A stretch of DNA of 24,798 nt from Firmicutes bacterium UBA2058 (GTDB lineage Bacteria; Bacillota; Clostridia; Tissierellales; Sedimentibacteraceae): NCBI GenBank assembly GCA_002332905.1, contig DDAM01000041.1, positions 17,795-42,592 of the forward strand, given 5' to 3'. Below the pieces are notes generated by a model. It searched no databases. It was not told where the DNA came from and was given only the letters and a program-made list of their open reading frames with translations. Each line of letters begins with the position of its first letter. The stretch's first letter is position 1. Positions 15,276-22,176 of this stretch are shown here, one piece after another. Both the position numbers and the translations under genes were made by a program.

Positions 15276-15818
15276 ATGAACGAAAAAGTTATAATGGCAG
15301 GATTCGGTGGTCAAGGGATAATGGCTATCGGTAAAATACTTGCATATGCAGGAATGCTTGAAAATAAAAATGTTTCATGGTTACCATCATATGGTCCTGA
15401 AATGAGAGGTGGTACAGCAAACTGTAGCACTATAGTTTCTGATAAACCAGTAGGCTCACCAGTTATTACTGATGATGCAACTTCAGCTATAATAATGAAT
15501 CTACCATCATTAGATAAATTTGAGAATGATGTTGTAGCTGGCGGAAAAATAATAATTAATAGCTCATTGATAGATAAAAAGGTTTCCAGAACAGATGTTG
15601 ATGCTTATTATGTTAATGCAAATGAATTAGCAACTGAATTAGGAACAGCTAAAGCTGCAAATATGGTAATGCTTGGTGCATACTTAGAATTATTCAAGCC
15701 TGTGTCATTAGATTCTGTTTTAAAAGCATTCTTGAAAGTATTTGGAGAAGATAAAGCTAAGTTATTACCACTTAATGAAAAGGCTTTAAAAGCTGGTGCA
15801 GAAGCAGTAAGAAAATAA
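15276..15818 (+). CDS. vorC: 2-oxoacid:ferredoxin oxidoreductase gamma subunit
   Basis: 180 residues from ATG 15276, chosen because AGGAGG (15261-15266) is nine bases upstream. The protein then starts MNEKVIMAGFGGQGIMAIGK, the conserved GFGGQG opening of gamma subunits. It also has SYGPEMRGGTANCSTIVSD and ANMVMLGAYLEL. The gamma subunit completes the CoA-binding part of the enzyme. It is the last gene of the sigma-54 operon; two hairpin-plus-T-tract structures follow. Confidence 0.93.
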   Translation: MNEKVIMAGFGGQGIMAIGKILAYAGMLENKNVSWLPSYGPEMRGGTANCSTIVSDKPVGSPVITDDATSAIIMNLPSLDKFENDVVAGGKIIINSSLIDKKVSRTDVDAYYVNANELATELGTAKAANMVMLGAYLELFKPVSLDSVLKAFLKVFGEDKAKLLPLNEKALKAGAEAVRK

Positions 15819-15921
15819 AAAAATTTAAGAGTAGGAAAAAAAACATTGTAAATTTTTATATAGGTGTTATAATTATATTACATTTGTAAATTAAAATTTA
15901 TAAATGCCTCTTAAATTTTTT
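15818..15921. repeat. 14-bp inverted repeat flanking an AT-rich gap
   Basis: AAAAAATTTAAGAG (15818-15831) and CTCTTAAATTTTTT (15908-15921) are perfect complements 76 bases apart, beginning inside the vorC stop codon. The interior is almost pure A/T and contains a promoter-like TTGTAA-N16-TATAAT. It could be a remnant of a small palindromic insertion or a long hairpin. Confidence 0.6.
15846..15873 (+). promoter_or_regulatory. Possible promoter of a short intergenic transcript
   Basis: TTGTAA (15846-15851), 16-base spacer, TATAAT (15868-15873). No gene follows on this strand; the strong terminator at 15926-15959 would yield an RNA of about 80 bases. Confidence 0.3.
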
Positions 15922-15925
15922 GCCT

Positions 15926-15959
15926 AAACTGTCGCTAATTTATTAGCGACAGTTTTTTT
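15926..15959 (+). terminator. Strong intrinsic terminator of the ptb-buk-vor operon
   Basis: 13-bp perfect stem AAACTGTCGCTAA (15926-15938) with TTAGCGACAGTTT (15943-15955), loop TTTA, followed by T to 15959. Confidence 0.95.
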
Positions 15960-15961
15960 AT

Positions 15962-16010
15962 GAAGAATCGGAACGATTCTTCCATAGAGTGAACATAGTT
16001 CACTTTTTTT
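15962..16010. repeat. Inverted-orientation two-hairpin element; second terminator on the + strand
   Basis: On the + strand, GAAGAATCG (15962-15970) pairs with CGATTCTTC (15974-15982), and AGTGAAC (15988-15994) pairs with GTTCACT (15998-16004). Both have 3-base loops, and a T-tract follows to 16010, making a plausible back-up terminator. Read on the minus strand the order is AGTGAAC hairpin, CTATG, GAAGAATCG hairpin, the same order as at 8447-8496. The T-tract overlaps the deacetylase stop codon. Confidence 0.65.
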
Positions 16011-16770
16011 ACTTGCTCCGAAAAACTACTCCATCTCCATTTACTTCATTTAATTCAAGCAGCTGACTTACAGTAACAAACTTATAACCCTGAGCAAGTA
16101 ATTCCTCCACAATTAAAATAGTTGCATCATAAGAAAAATCAAATATATCATGTAGCAAAATAATTGAACCGTTTTCAACATTATTTATAACATGCTCAGC
16201 GATTTTTGAAGCATCTTTTCTTTTCCAATCTTCTGAATCAATATTCCATAATACTATAGGTCTATCAATCGTTTTTTTTATTCGTTGATTATACTCTCCA
16301 TAGGGAGTTCTAACAGAACGTATACTAAATCCAGTTACGTTTCGTACATAATTATCTACATATTCAATTTGTTTTTTTACTTCATCATTTTTTAAGTATA
16401 AAAACTGCTTATGATTGTAACTGTGATTTCCAATTTCACAGCCATTTTTAACCATATCAATTAGTATATCATCATTGTTTTTCAAACGAATACCTAAAAC
16501 AAAAAATGTCGCTACAACATTTTTAGCATCAAGATAATTTAGTATTTTAGTTGTATATTCTCTAGTAGGGCCATCGTCAAAGGTTAGTGCTACAACCTTA
16601 TCAGTATCATTCACATGAACGTTAAAAGCAGGAAAAAACAGCTCCTCCTCTACTGGAGAATCACTAAAGGTTGCAACACTCCTGTAATTTATATATATTG
16701 ATGATAAAAAAATCATTGTAAATAAACCTAGTAAAAAAACAATAATTTTCTTATTAATAAAATAAATCAT
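16009..16770 (-). CDS. Polysaccharide deacetylase (NodB/CE4 family)
   Basis: A 253-residue membrane-anchored or secreted protein: N-terminal hydrophobic helix (IIVFLLGLFTMIFLSSIYI), a short linker, then a CE4 domain. All five CE4 motifs are present: TFDDGP; H-x3-H (HSYNH) for the metal; RTPYG; DSEDWK; and ILLHDI. It probably removes N-acetyl groups from peptidoglycan or another envelope glycan. I place the start at 16770 because AAAGGGA stands six bases upstream. An in-frame ATG at 16788 would add six residues and has only a weak AGG. That ribosome binding site is inside a 13-bp inverted repeat (16777-16789 with 16847-16859) and could be masked. Confidence 0.9.
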   Translation of the reverse strand: MIYFINKKIIVFLLGLFTMIFLSSIYINYRSVATFSDSPVEEELFFPAFNVHVNDTDKVVALTFDDGPTREYTTKILNYLDAKNVVATFFVLGIRLKNNDDILIDMVKNGCEIGNHSYNHKQFLYLKNDEVKKQIEYVDNYVRNVTGFSIRSVRTPYGEYNQRIKKTIDRPIVLWNIDSEDWKRKDASKIAEHVINNVENGSIILLHDIFDFSYDATILIVEELLAQGYKFVTVSQLLELNEVNGDGVVFRSK

Positions 16771-16776
16771 AAAAAA

Positions 16777-16859
16777 TCCCTTTCGCATAATTTTACCTGT
16801 GAAATGTTATGGGTTATCTCACTCTTGAAAAATCTATATTAAAAAATATGCGAAAGGGA
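16777..16859 (-). promoter_or_regulatory. Inverted repeat that would mask the deacetylase ribosome binding site
   Basis: TATGCGAAAGGGA occurs on the minus strand at 16789-16777 and on the plus strand at 16847-16859: a perfect 13-bp inverted repeat with a 57-base loop. In the minus-strand RNA the 3' arm contains the AAAGGGA ribosome binding site and is followed by six U residues and the ATG at 16770. It could act as a terminator-like structure after the antiporter gene or as a translation switch. Confidence 0.6.
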
Positions 16860-16885
16860 CATATAAAATGTGTGTTAAATTATAT

Positions 16886-18052
16886 TTAGTTTTCTTGTGC
16901 TTCTCCCACTCTTATTAACATACGTTTAGATATTACAGGACCAACTAATTCATATACAAATACTGATGCCATTATAAGATTTAAAATTCTAGGTCCCATT
17001 TCTGGGAATGTCGTAGAAGCTAATGATGCAAGACCTATAGCTACTCCGGCTTGAGGTAATAATCCAAAGCCTAAATTATTTTTTATCTTAGGTTCAACTT
17101 TAGTCAAAGATCCACCTATATAAGCACCAGTCATTTTTCCTAATGACCTTGATATCAAGTAAGCTATACCTAGGATTCCTAGTCCTTTTATAATACTTAA
17201 ATCTAAATTCATGCCTGATAAAGTGAAAAATAACAAATAAATATGAGTTGATAAATTTTCAGTAGTATCAAAAATTTTATGAGAAACAGGTGAAAAATTG
17301 GCTACAACTGCACCTATTGCCACACATGTAAGTAAAGATGATAAATTGAACTTAATTGATATACCTACAGCTAAAAGTATAAAGCTCATAGGTAGTAAAG
17401 TTAATATTTCCTTATTTGCTGTTCTTTTTATAAGGAAAGAAATAATAAATCCTATTGCTCCTCCTACAAAAAATGCTCCGAATATTTCAATAAGTGGCTT
17501 AGCAATAGCTTCACCTACTGTTAAAGAGCCAGATAAGGCAATTTGGGCTACAGCAGTAGATATACTATAAAGCAATATACACACTAAATCGTCAAGTGCA
17601 ACAACTGAAATTAGAGTATCAGTTAATGGCCCCTTTGCTTTATATTCTTTTATAACCATAATAGTTGCTGCTGGTGCTGTCGCCGCAGCTATAGAGGCAA
17701 CTACAATGCTAAAGGCAAATTCATGAGTTATAGTGAATAATGCTATAAACACAAACACAACAGCTACAAATGCTTCAAAAAAAGTTATAGACAATACCTT
17801 TTTAGCTAGCTTTTTAATTACACTAATTTCAAAATTCTCACCTATATGAAAAGCGATAAGACCAAGAGCTAAATCACTTATAAAACTTAGTTCTTTTATG
17901 GAATCTTGACTAATAATTCCAAATATAGATGGCCCCAGTAATAGACCTGCTAGTAGATAACCAGTAACAGATGGAAGCTTTAACTTTCTTAAAAGCTTTG
18001 CAACAATAATACTAGTTAATGATATAATTCCTAATGATAAAATAGTATTCAT
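16886..18052 (-). CDS. Cation:proton antiporter (CPA2/KefB-NhaS type)
   Basis: 388 residues with about 12-13 membrane segments, a Na_H_Exchanger (PF00999) protein. The start LSLGIISLTSIIVAKLLRKLKLPSVTGYLLAGLLLGPS is the hallmark first segment. Later VALDDLVCILLYSI contains the DD-type ion-binding site (Asp-Asp), and FGLLPQAGVAIGLA is also conserved. It exchanges Na+ or K+ for H+. There is no C-terminal TrkA-N/TrkA-C regulatory domain, so it is the short form. AAAGGAG lies eight bases upstream of the ATG. It precedes the deacetylase on the same strand and may be cotranscribed with it. Confidence 0.92.
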   Translation of the reverse strand: MNTILSLGIISLTSIIVAKLLRKLKLPSVTGYLLAGLLLGPSIFGIISQDSIKELSFISDLALGLIAFHIGENFEISVIKKLAKKVLSITFFEAFVAVVFVFIALFTITHEFAFSIVVASIAAATAPAATIMVIKEYKAKGPLTDTLISVVALDDLVCILLYSISTAVAQIALSGSLTVGEAIAKPLIEIFGAFFVGGAIGFIISFLIKRTANKEILTLLPMSFILLAVGISIKFNLSSLLTCVAIGAVVANFSPVSHKIFDTTENLSTHIYLLFFTLSGMNLDLSIIKGLGILGIAYLISRSLGKMTGAYIGGSLTKVEPKIKNNLGFGLLPQAGVAIGLASLASTTFPEMGPRILNLIMASVFVYELVGPVISKRMLIRVGEAQEN

Positions 18053-18174
18053 TTTTTTGCTCCTTTAAAATTAATCGACTAATAAATTATAATACTTTTT
18101 GTTGAATTTTGGTAGTATTATTTAGAAAAAGTTTACTTTATCATAAAAATAAATATGTTTTATATAAATTTAAC

Positions 18175-18203
18175 TTGAAAAAAGAAGTAAAAAATGCTAT
18201 CAT
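18175..18203 (+). promoter_or_regulatory. Promoter of tRNA-Leu
   Basis: TTGAAA (18175-18180), 17-base spacer, TATCAT (18198-18203); 22 bases before the mature tRNA 5' end. Confidence 0.65.
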
Positions 18204-18225
18204 AAACGCTAGGCAAAAATATTTT

Positions 18226-18310
18226 GCGAGTATGCTGGAATTGGCAGACAGGCACGTTTGAGGGGCGTGTGTTTTAGGACGTGTGGGTTCAAGTCCCACT
18301 ACTCGCACCA
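18226..18310 (+). tRNA. tRNA-Leu (anticodon GAG)
   Basis: Acceptor stem GCGAGTA (18226-18232) pairs with TACTCGC (18300-18306), with A73 and an encoded CCA end (18308-18310). The anticodon stem is CACGT/GCGTG with loop TTGAGGG, giving anticodon GAG, which reads CUC and CUU. The long variable arm typical of leucine tRNAs is present, and the T arm is GTGGG-TTCAAGT-CCCAC. Length is 85 bases. Confidence 0.96.
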
Positions 18311-18316
18311 AATTTT

Positions 18317-18355
18317 AAAGTCTGTTGAATAATGCAAAATGTTCGACAGACTTTT
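18317..18355 (+). terminator. Terminator of tRNA-Leu
   Basis: AAAGTCTGTTGAA (18317-18329) pairs with TTCGACAGACTTT (18342-18354), with one G-U pair, followed by a short T run. Confidence 0.7.
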
Positions 18356-18546
18356 ACTTATGCAATAAATACAGTCTATAAACCTTGCACAAATGTTTTA
18401 AATGAGTAAAGAAATTAGTATTTAGCAAAATAGGAACAGCTTTCATTAAAAGTTTTTGTTATAATAAATCCACCTTGAGGATAAAAGAAAGGTAGAGTAG
18501 GATTAAAAAGTAAAATATTAGAGTAGAGTAAAGGAAGGTAAAAAAT

Positions 18547-19305
18547 ATGTTAAGTTATTATGGTAGACTATCTTCAGAAGTATATGATATGGATAAGCCT
18601 ATAGGACATTCTTTTGGTGATATAGAATTTTATATGAATAGATTAGCATCCTGTGAAGGGATTATTCTAGAACCTGCTACAGGAACTGGCCGTATGTTAA
18701 TTCCACTTTTGGAAAGGGGATTAAATGTTGAGGGATTTGACAGTTCAAAAGACATGTTATATGTATGTAAGAACAATTGCATAAAAAGAAATCTGAATCC
18801 AAAACTTTTTGAAGCAAACATGGAGTCTTTTTCAAACGATACAAAATACGATGCTATTATAGTGCCTGCAGGAACATTTCTTCTGATACATAACAGAGCA
18901 GATTCCATAAAAGTATTACATAACTTTTATAAGCATTTATCGAATGGAGGTAGATTAATTGTTGATATATTTTTGCAAAGTGATATTTCAATAGGTACAG
19001 TTTCTACAAGAACATGGAAATGTTCTAATGGGGATATAATTGCATTAGAAAATAAGATTGCGGAAGTTGATTATATAAATCAATATACTATTTCCTATGG
19101 TCGATATGAAAAATGGCGTGAAGGTGTGCTTCTACAAACAGAACTAGAGTATTTCCCACTACGATGGTATGGAGTAGAAGAGTTTAAATTAATACTTGAA
19201 AGTATTGGATTTAAAGATATTGTGATTTCTTCAGATTATAAGTTTGGGCAATATCCAACAGACACAGAAAAGGTTATTACTTTTGAGAGTGTTGCTAATA
19301 AATAA
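18547..19305 (+). CDS. Class I SAM-dependent methyltransferase
   Basis: 252 residues, soluble. Motif I ILEPATGTGRMLIPLLERG (about residues 38-57) and the acidic ribose-binding residue after it (VEGFDSSKDML) mark a Methyltransf_25-like Rossmann domain. DAIIVPAGTFLLIHNRADSIKVLHNFYKHLSNGGRLIVDIF contains motifs IV and V. The C-terminal part (YEKWREGVLLQTELEYFPLRWYGVEEFKLILESIGFKDI) resembles the small-molecule methyltransferase type. The substrate is unknown. GGAAGG lies 5-6 bases before the ATG. The preceding 190-base gap has a TATAAT at 18460-18465 without a convincing -35 and a purine-rich leader. It is convergent with the DUF255 gene across a bidirectional terminator. Confidence 0.85.
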   Translation: MLSYYGRLSSEVYDMDKPIGHSFGDIEFYMNRLASCEGIILEPATGTGRMLIPLLERGLNVEGFDSSKDMLYVCKNNCIKRNLNPKLFEANMESFSNDTKYDAIIVPAGTFLLIHNRADSIKVLHNFYKHLSNGGRLIVDIFLQSDISIGTVSTRTWKCSNGDIIALENKIAEVDYINQYTISYGRYEKWREGVLLQTELEYFPLRWYGVEEFKLILESIGFKDIVISSDYKFGQYPTDTEKVITFESVANK

Positions 19306-19369
19306 ATAGCACGCTATTCCTTAATGTTTGAGTGAAGACGCACAACGCATTTCTAGGTAAAATATAAGA

Positions 19370-19395
19370 AAAAGTGGGATATTAATTCCACTTTT
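19370..19395. terminator. Bidirectional terminator between convergent genes
   Basis: AAAAGTGG (19370-19377) pairs with CCACTTTT (19388-19395). A-run and T-run flanks let it work in both directions. Its last two bases overlap the stop codon of the minus-strand gene. Confidence 0.8.
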
Positions 19396-21310
19396 AATAT
19401 ATAATTTCGTTACTTGGAGGTAAGCACATATTTTCTTCGCATATATAAAAAGTTGTTTTATCATTAATCAATGGATATTCCTTTGATGGTGAATCAATTA
19501 TTCGAACAACCCAATTTGATTTTATTTTTATTTTATCAACATCATTTTTATCCTTTAATACACATACAATATCCTTTGTAGGAAGTGTAGAAAGTAAAAA
19601 GAAACTATAGCCTGCTGGATATTCATGTGCTTCGCTCATCATAAACTTTGTTTGCTTTTCTGATAATTCAAAAAGTCTTTCATCTTTTGTTAGTTTATAT
19701 AGTATTGACAAATTATATGACATAACAGAGTTTCCAGATGGAATAGCACCATCATAGGATTCTTTAGGATTAAGTATCAGTTGTTCATTCTCTTTACCAA
19801 TGAAATAAAATCCACCATTCTCATTATCAAAATAATCTGATAAAGTCTTATCATTTAGCTTAAGAGCTAATTTAAGATATTTGTCATCAAAGCTCGCTTC
19901 ATATAATGAGATTAACGCCATAATAAAAAATGCATAATCATCTATGAATCCTTTACCGCTACGTTTGCCATCTGTTAATCCTACATGAAGTGTGCTGTCA
20001 TCTAATAAATTATTTATTATAAAATCTGTTGCTTTTTCAGCTGTTTTTAAGTATTCTTCCTTATTAAGTATTCTATATGCATTTGCATAAGCCCATATCA
20101 TAAGGCTGTTCCAAGCTGTTAAAATTTTATGGTCAATATGAAGTGAGGTTCTATTTTTACGGTATTCATAAAGTTTTAGTAATAAGTTGTCAAGATTTTT
20201 GAAAGGAGGAATCTGATTTATTAGATTAGGTATGCATTCACCATCGAAATTACCTCTACTTGTTATATCATAATAATTATTAAACAGCTTTCCGTCTTTA
20301 TTTCCTAAAACATCTATTATTTCCCTTGGTTTAAATACATAGTATTTTCCTTCTACGCCCTCACTATCAGCATCCTGTGCACTTAAAAATGCTCCTTGCT
20401 CGTTTGTGAGCTCCCTATTAACATATTTAAAGGTTTTTTCAGCTACTGATTTATACAGTTCATTATTTGTGCATTCATATGCCAATAAATATGCCATACA
20501 TAGTAGTGCATTATCATATAACATCTTTTCAAAATGAGGAGCAAGCCAATACTTATCTGTTGAATATCGTGAAAATCCAAATCCTATATGATCGAAAATT
20601 CCACCCTTGTACATTTGAAGAAGTGTTTTTTCTGACATTTCAAGTGCTGATTTATTTTTAGTGCTTTCATAGTATCTTATTAGAAACATTAAATTATGTG
20701 GTGTTGGGAATTTTGGTGTGTCTCCAAAACCTCCATATTTTTTATCATAAGAATCTTCATACATAGAAATAGCTGATTTAACTAAATCTAAGTCTTCGTC
20801 AATAGATTTATATTTATCTCCCTTTAAAAATTCCACAGCATCATTACTGTTATTAATTAATTTTTCTCTATTTTCATCCCAATTTTGTTTAATTGCACTC
20901 AATATGTTTGCTAACTTATTTTGTGGAAAATATGTACCTGCATAAAATGGCTTTTGATTTGCTGTCATAAATATACTTGTAGGCCATCCTCCGCTTCCAG
21001 TAAAGGTTTGGCAAACTCTCATATAAATACTATCAATATCAGGACGTTCTTCCTTGTCTACCTTAATAGAGATAAAATTATCGTTTAAAATATCTGCAAT
21101 TTCTTCATTTTCAAAGCTTTCTTTTTCCATTACATGACACCAATGGCAAGTACTATATCCTATTGATAAAAATATAGGTTTATCTTCAGATTTTGCCTTT
21201 TCAAATGCCTCATCACACCATGGATACCAGTTTACTGGATTATAAGCATGTTGAAGTAAATATGGGCTTGTTTCATATATTAATCTATTAGTTTTGTTTG
21301 AGTTATTCAT
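19394..21310 (-). CDS. Thioredoxin-domain protein of the DUF255/YyaL (SPATA20-like) family
   Basis: 638 residues. The N-terminal 160 residues form a thioredoxin-like DUF255 domain: NRLIYETSPYLLQHAYNPVNWYPW, GYSTCHWCHVMEKESF with the redox pair Cys55/Cys58, and NDNFISIKVDKEERPDID. The remainder matches the (alpha/alpha)6-barrel part of this family (GGFGDTPKFPTPHNL, GFGFSRYSTDKYWLAPHFEKMLYDNALL, FLSAQDADSEGVEGKYYVF, GKGFIDDYAFFIMAL), which resembles N-acylglucosamine epimerases and glycosidases. Full-length members run 600-700 residues, so it is complete. Its reaction is not established. There is no signal peptide. GGTGAT serves as a modest ribosome binding site. Confidence 0.92.
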   Translation of the reverse strand: MNNSNKTNRLIYETSPYLLQHAYNPVNWYPWCDEAFEKAKSEDKPIFLSIGYSTCHWCHVMEKESFENEEIADILNDNFISIKVDKEERPDIDSIYMRVCQTFTGSGGWPTSIFMTANQKPFYAGTYFPQNKLANILSAIKQNWDENREKLINNSNDAVEFLKGDKYKSIDEDLDLVKSAISMYEDSYDKKYGGFGDTPKFPTPHNLMFLIRYYESTKNKSALEMSEKTLLQMYKGGIFDHIGFGFSRYSTDKYWLAPHFEKMLYDNALLCMAYLLAYECTNNELYKSVAEKTFKYVNRELTNEQGAFLSAQDADSEGVEGKYYVFKPREIIDVLGNKDGKLFNNYYDITSRGNFDGECIPNLINQIPPFKNLDNLLLKLYEYRKNRTSLHIDHKILTAWNSLMIWAYANAYRILNKEEYLKTAEKATDFIINNLLDDSTLHVGLTDGKRSGKGFIDDYAFFIMALISLYEASFDDKYLKLALKLNDKTLSDYFDNENGGFYFIGKENEQLILNPKESYDGAIPSGNSVMSYNLSILYKLTKDERLFELSEKQTKFMMSEAHEYPAGYSFFLLSTLPTKDIVCVLKDKNDVDKIKIKSNWVVRIIDSPSKEYPLINDKTTFYICEENMCLPPSNEIIY

Positions 21311-21466
21311 AATATCACCACTATTCTTATTTATTTGGATGTAATATACCCATATGAATCCATATATATTCTGTTAAAAAAATAATTTTTAAAAAGAATC
21401 ATTAATTTGGTTCTAATATTTTATAAAATAGAATTATTAGTAGTATCATTACTAAAATATAATTAA

Positions 21467-21495
21467 TTGTAATGAGATGCATGCAATGATATAAT
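21467..21495 (+). promoter_or_regulatory. Sigma-A promoter upstream of the hypothetical gene at 21610
   Basis: TTGTAA (21467-21472), exact 17-base spacer, TATAAT (21490-21495). It predicts a leader of about 108 bases. Confidence 0.6.
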
Positions 21496-21544
21496 ACTTA
21501 ATAATACATTCGAAAAGTTTAGTCAATAACCATTAATATATTTA

Positions 21545-21572
21545 ACATAAAACTTAAACAATGCATATGATA
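21545..21572 (+). promoter_or_regulatory. Possible sigma-K-like (sporulation) promoter
   Basis: AC (21545-21546), a 17-base spacer and CATATGATA (21564-21572) fit the sigma-K pattern AC-N16/17-CATANNNTA. In an AT-rich genome such a loose motif can arise by chance. Confidence 0.25.
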
Positions 21573-21609
21573 GATTATAAGTTTTAGAAAATATGGGGGG
21601 GAATAAATA

Positions 21610-22101
21610 ATGATACATTTTGGTTCTTTTTATGGTGTTGTTACAGCGATAAATGATTTCTGGACAGGAAATGATGAAAACTCAGGATGTTATAAATTAA
21701 TGACTGTTCAAAGTAGTGAGGAAAATATAGTAAATTTTGTTATTTCACCGGCTACATACTTTGCAGGACATATAATGGTATTAGTAGGTGATGTGGTAAC
21801 TGGATTTTATGATGCAAATGCACCAGTGCCTTTAATTTACCCGCCACAATATCAAGCTATTGTTGTGGCAAACGCTGTGCAAGGTGCTAATGTTAAAGTA
21901 GATTATTTTGATAGTCAGTTAGTAAGCAGTGATGGTACTTTAAAAATAAACCTATCTCCAAATACCCAGATTATGCTTGAAAATGGTCAGGCCTTTACTG
22001 GAAATCCTGCAAACCGCAATCTAATTGTTATATATGGTATCACTACAAGGAGTATACCAGCCCAAACTACACCTTATGAAATTATAGTTATGTGTGACTA
22101 G
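21610..22101 (+). CDS. Conserved hypothetical beta-rich protein
   Basis: 163 residues, soluble, no signal peptide or membrane helix. It is rich in predicted beta strands and in Asn, Pro, Val and Tyr. Conspicuous segments are NFVISPATYFAGHIMVLVGD, VTGFYDANAPVPLIYPPQYQ, a VKVDYFDSQLVSSDGTLKINL block, and MLENGQAFTGNPANRNLIVI. The 'voltage' of short strands with a GD-V-GFYD turn suggests an OB-fold-like or small beta-barrel protein. I have an impression of similar hypothetical proteins in Clostridia but cannot name a family. An unusual run of seven G (21595-21601) serves as ribosome binding site. Possible sigma-A and sigma-K-like promoters precede it, and a MerR-type gene follows on the same strand 75 bp on with its own promoter. 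Confidence 0.7.
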   Translation: MIHFGSFYGVVTAINDFWTGNDENSGCYKLMTVQSSEENIVNFVISPATYFAGHIMVLVGDVVTGFYDANAPVPLIYPPQYQAIVVANAVQGANVKVDYFDSQLVSSDGTLKINLSPNTQIMLENGQAFTGNPANRNLIVIYGITTRSIPAQTTPYEIIVMCD

Positions 22102-22122
22102 AAATTATATTATAAAAAACTA

Positions 22123-22153
22123 TTGACTTTGACGTCGTGTCGTGCTTTATGAT
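22123..22153 (+). promoter_or_regulatory. MerR-type promoter with 19-bp spacer
   Basis: TTGACT (22123-22128) and TATGAT (22148-22153) are separated by 19 bases. This is the overlong spacer that MerR proteins untwist on activation. The spacer (around GACGTCGTGTCGTGC) is markedly richer in G and C than its surroundings, which suggests an operator, although its dyad symmetry is poor. It implies autoregulation of the MerR gene. Confidence 0.7.
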
Positions 22154-22176
22154 TAAAATAGAAGGGAGATAGAGGT

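Noticed and set aside
18226..18360. tRNA-Leu as the attachment site of an integrated element
   Set aside because: No integrase, no direct repeat of the tRNA 3' end, and ordinary chromosomal genes on both sides.
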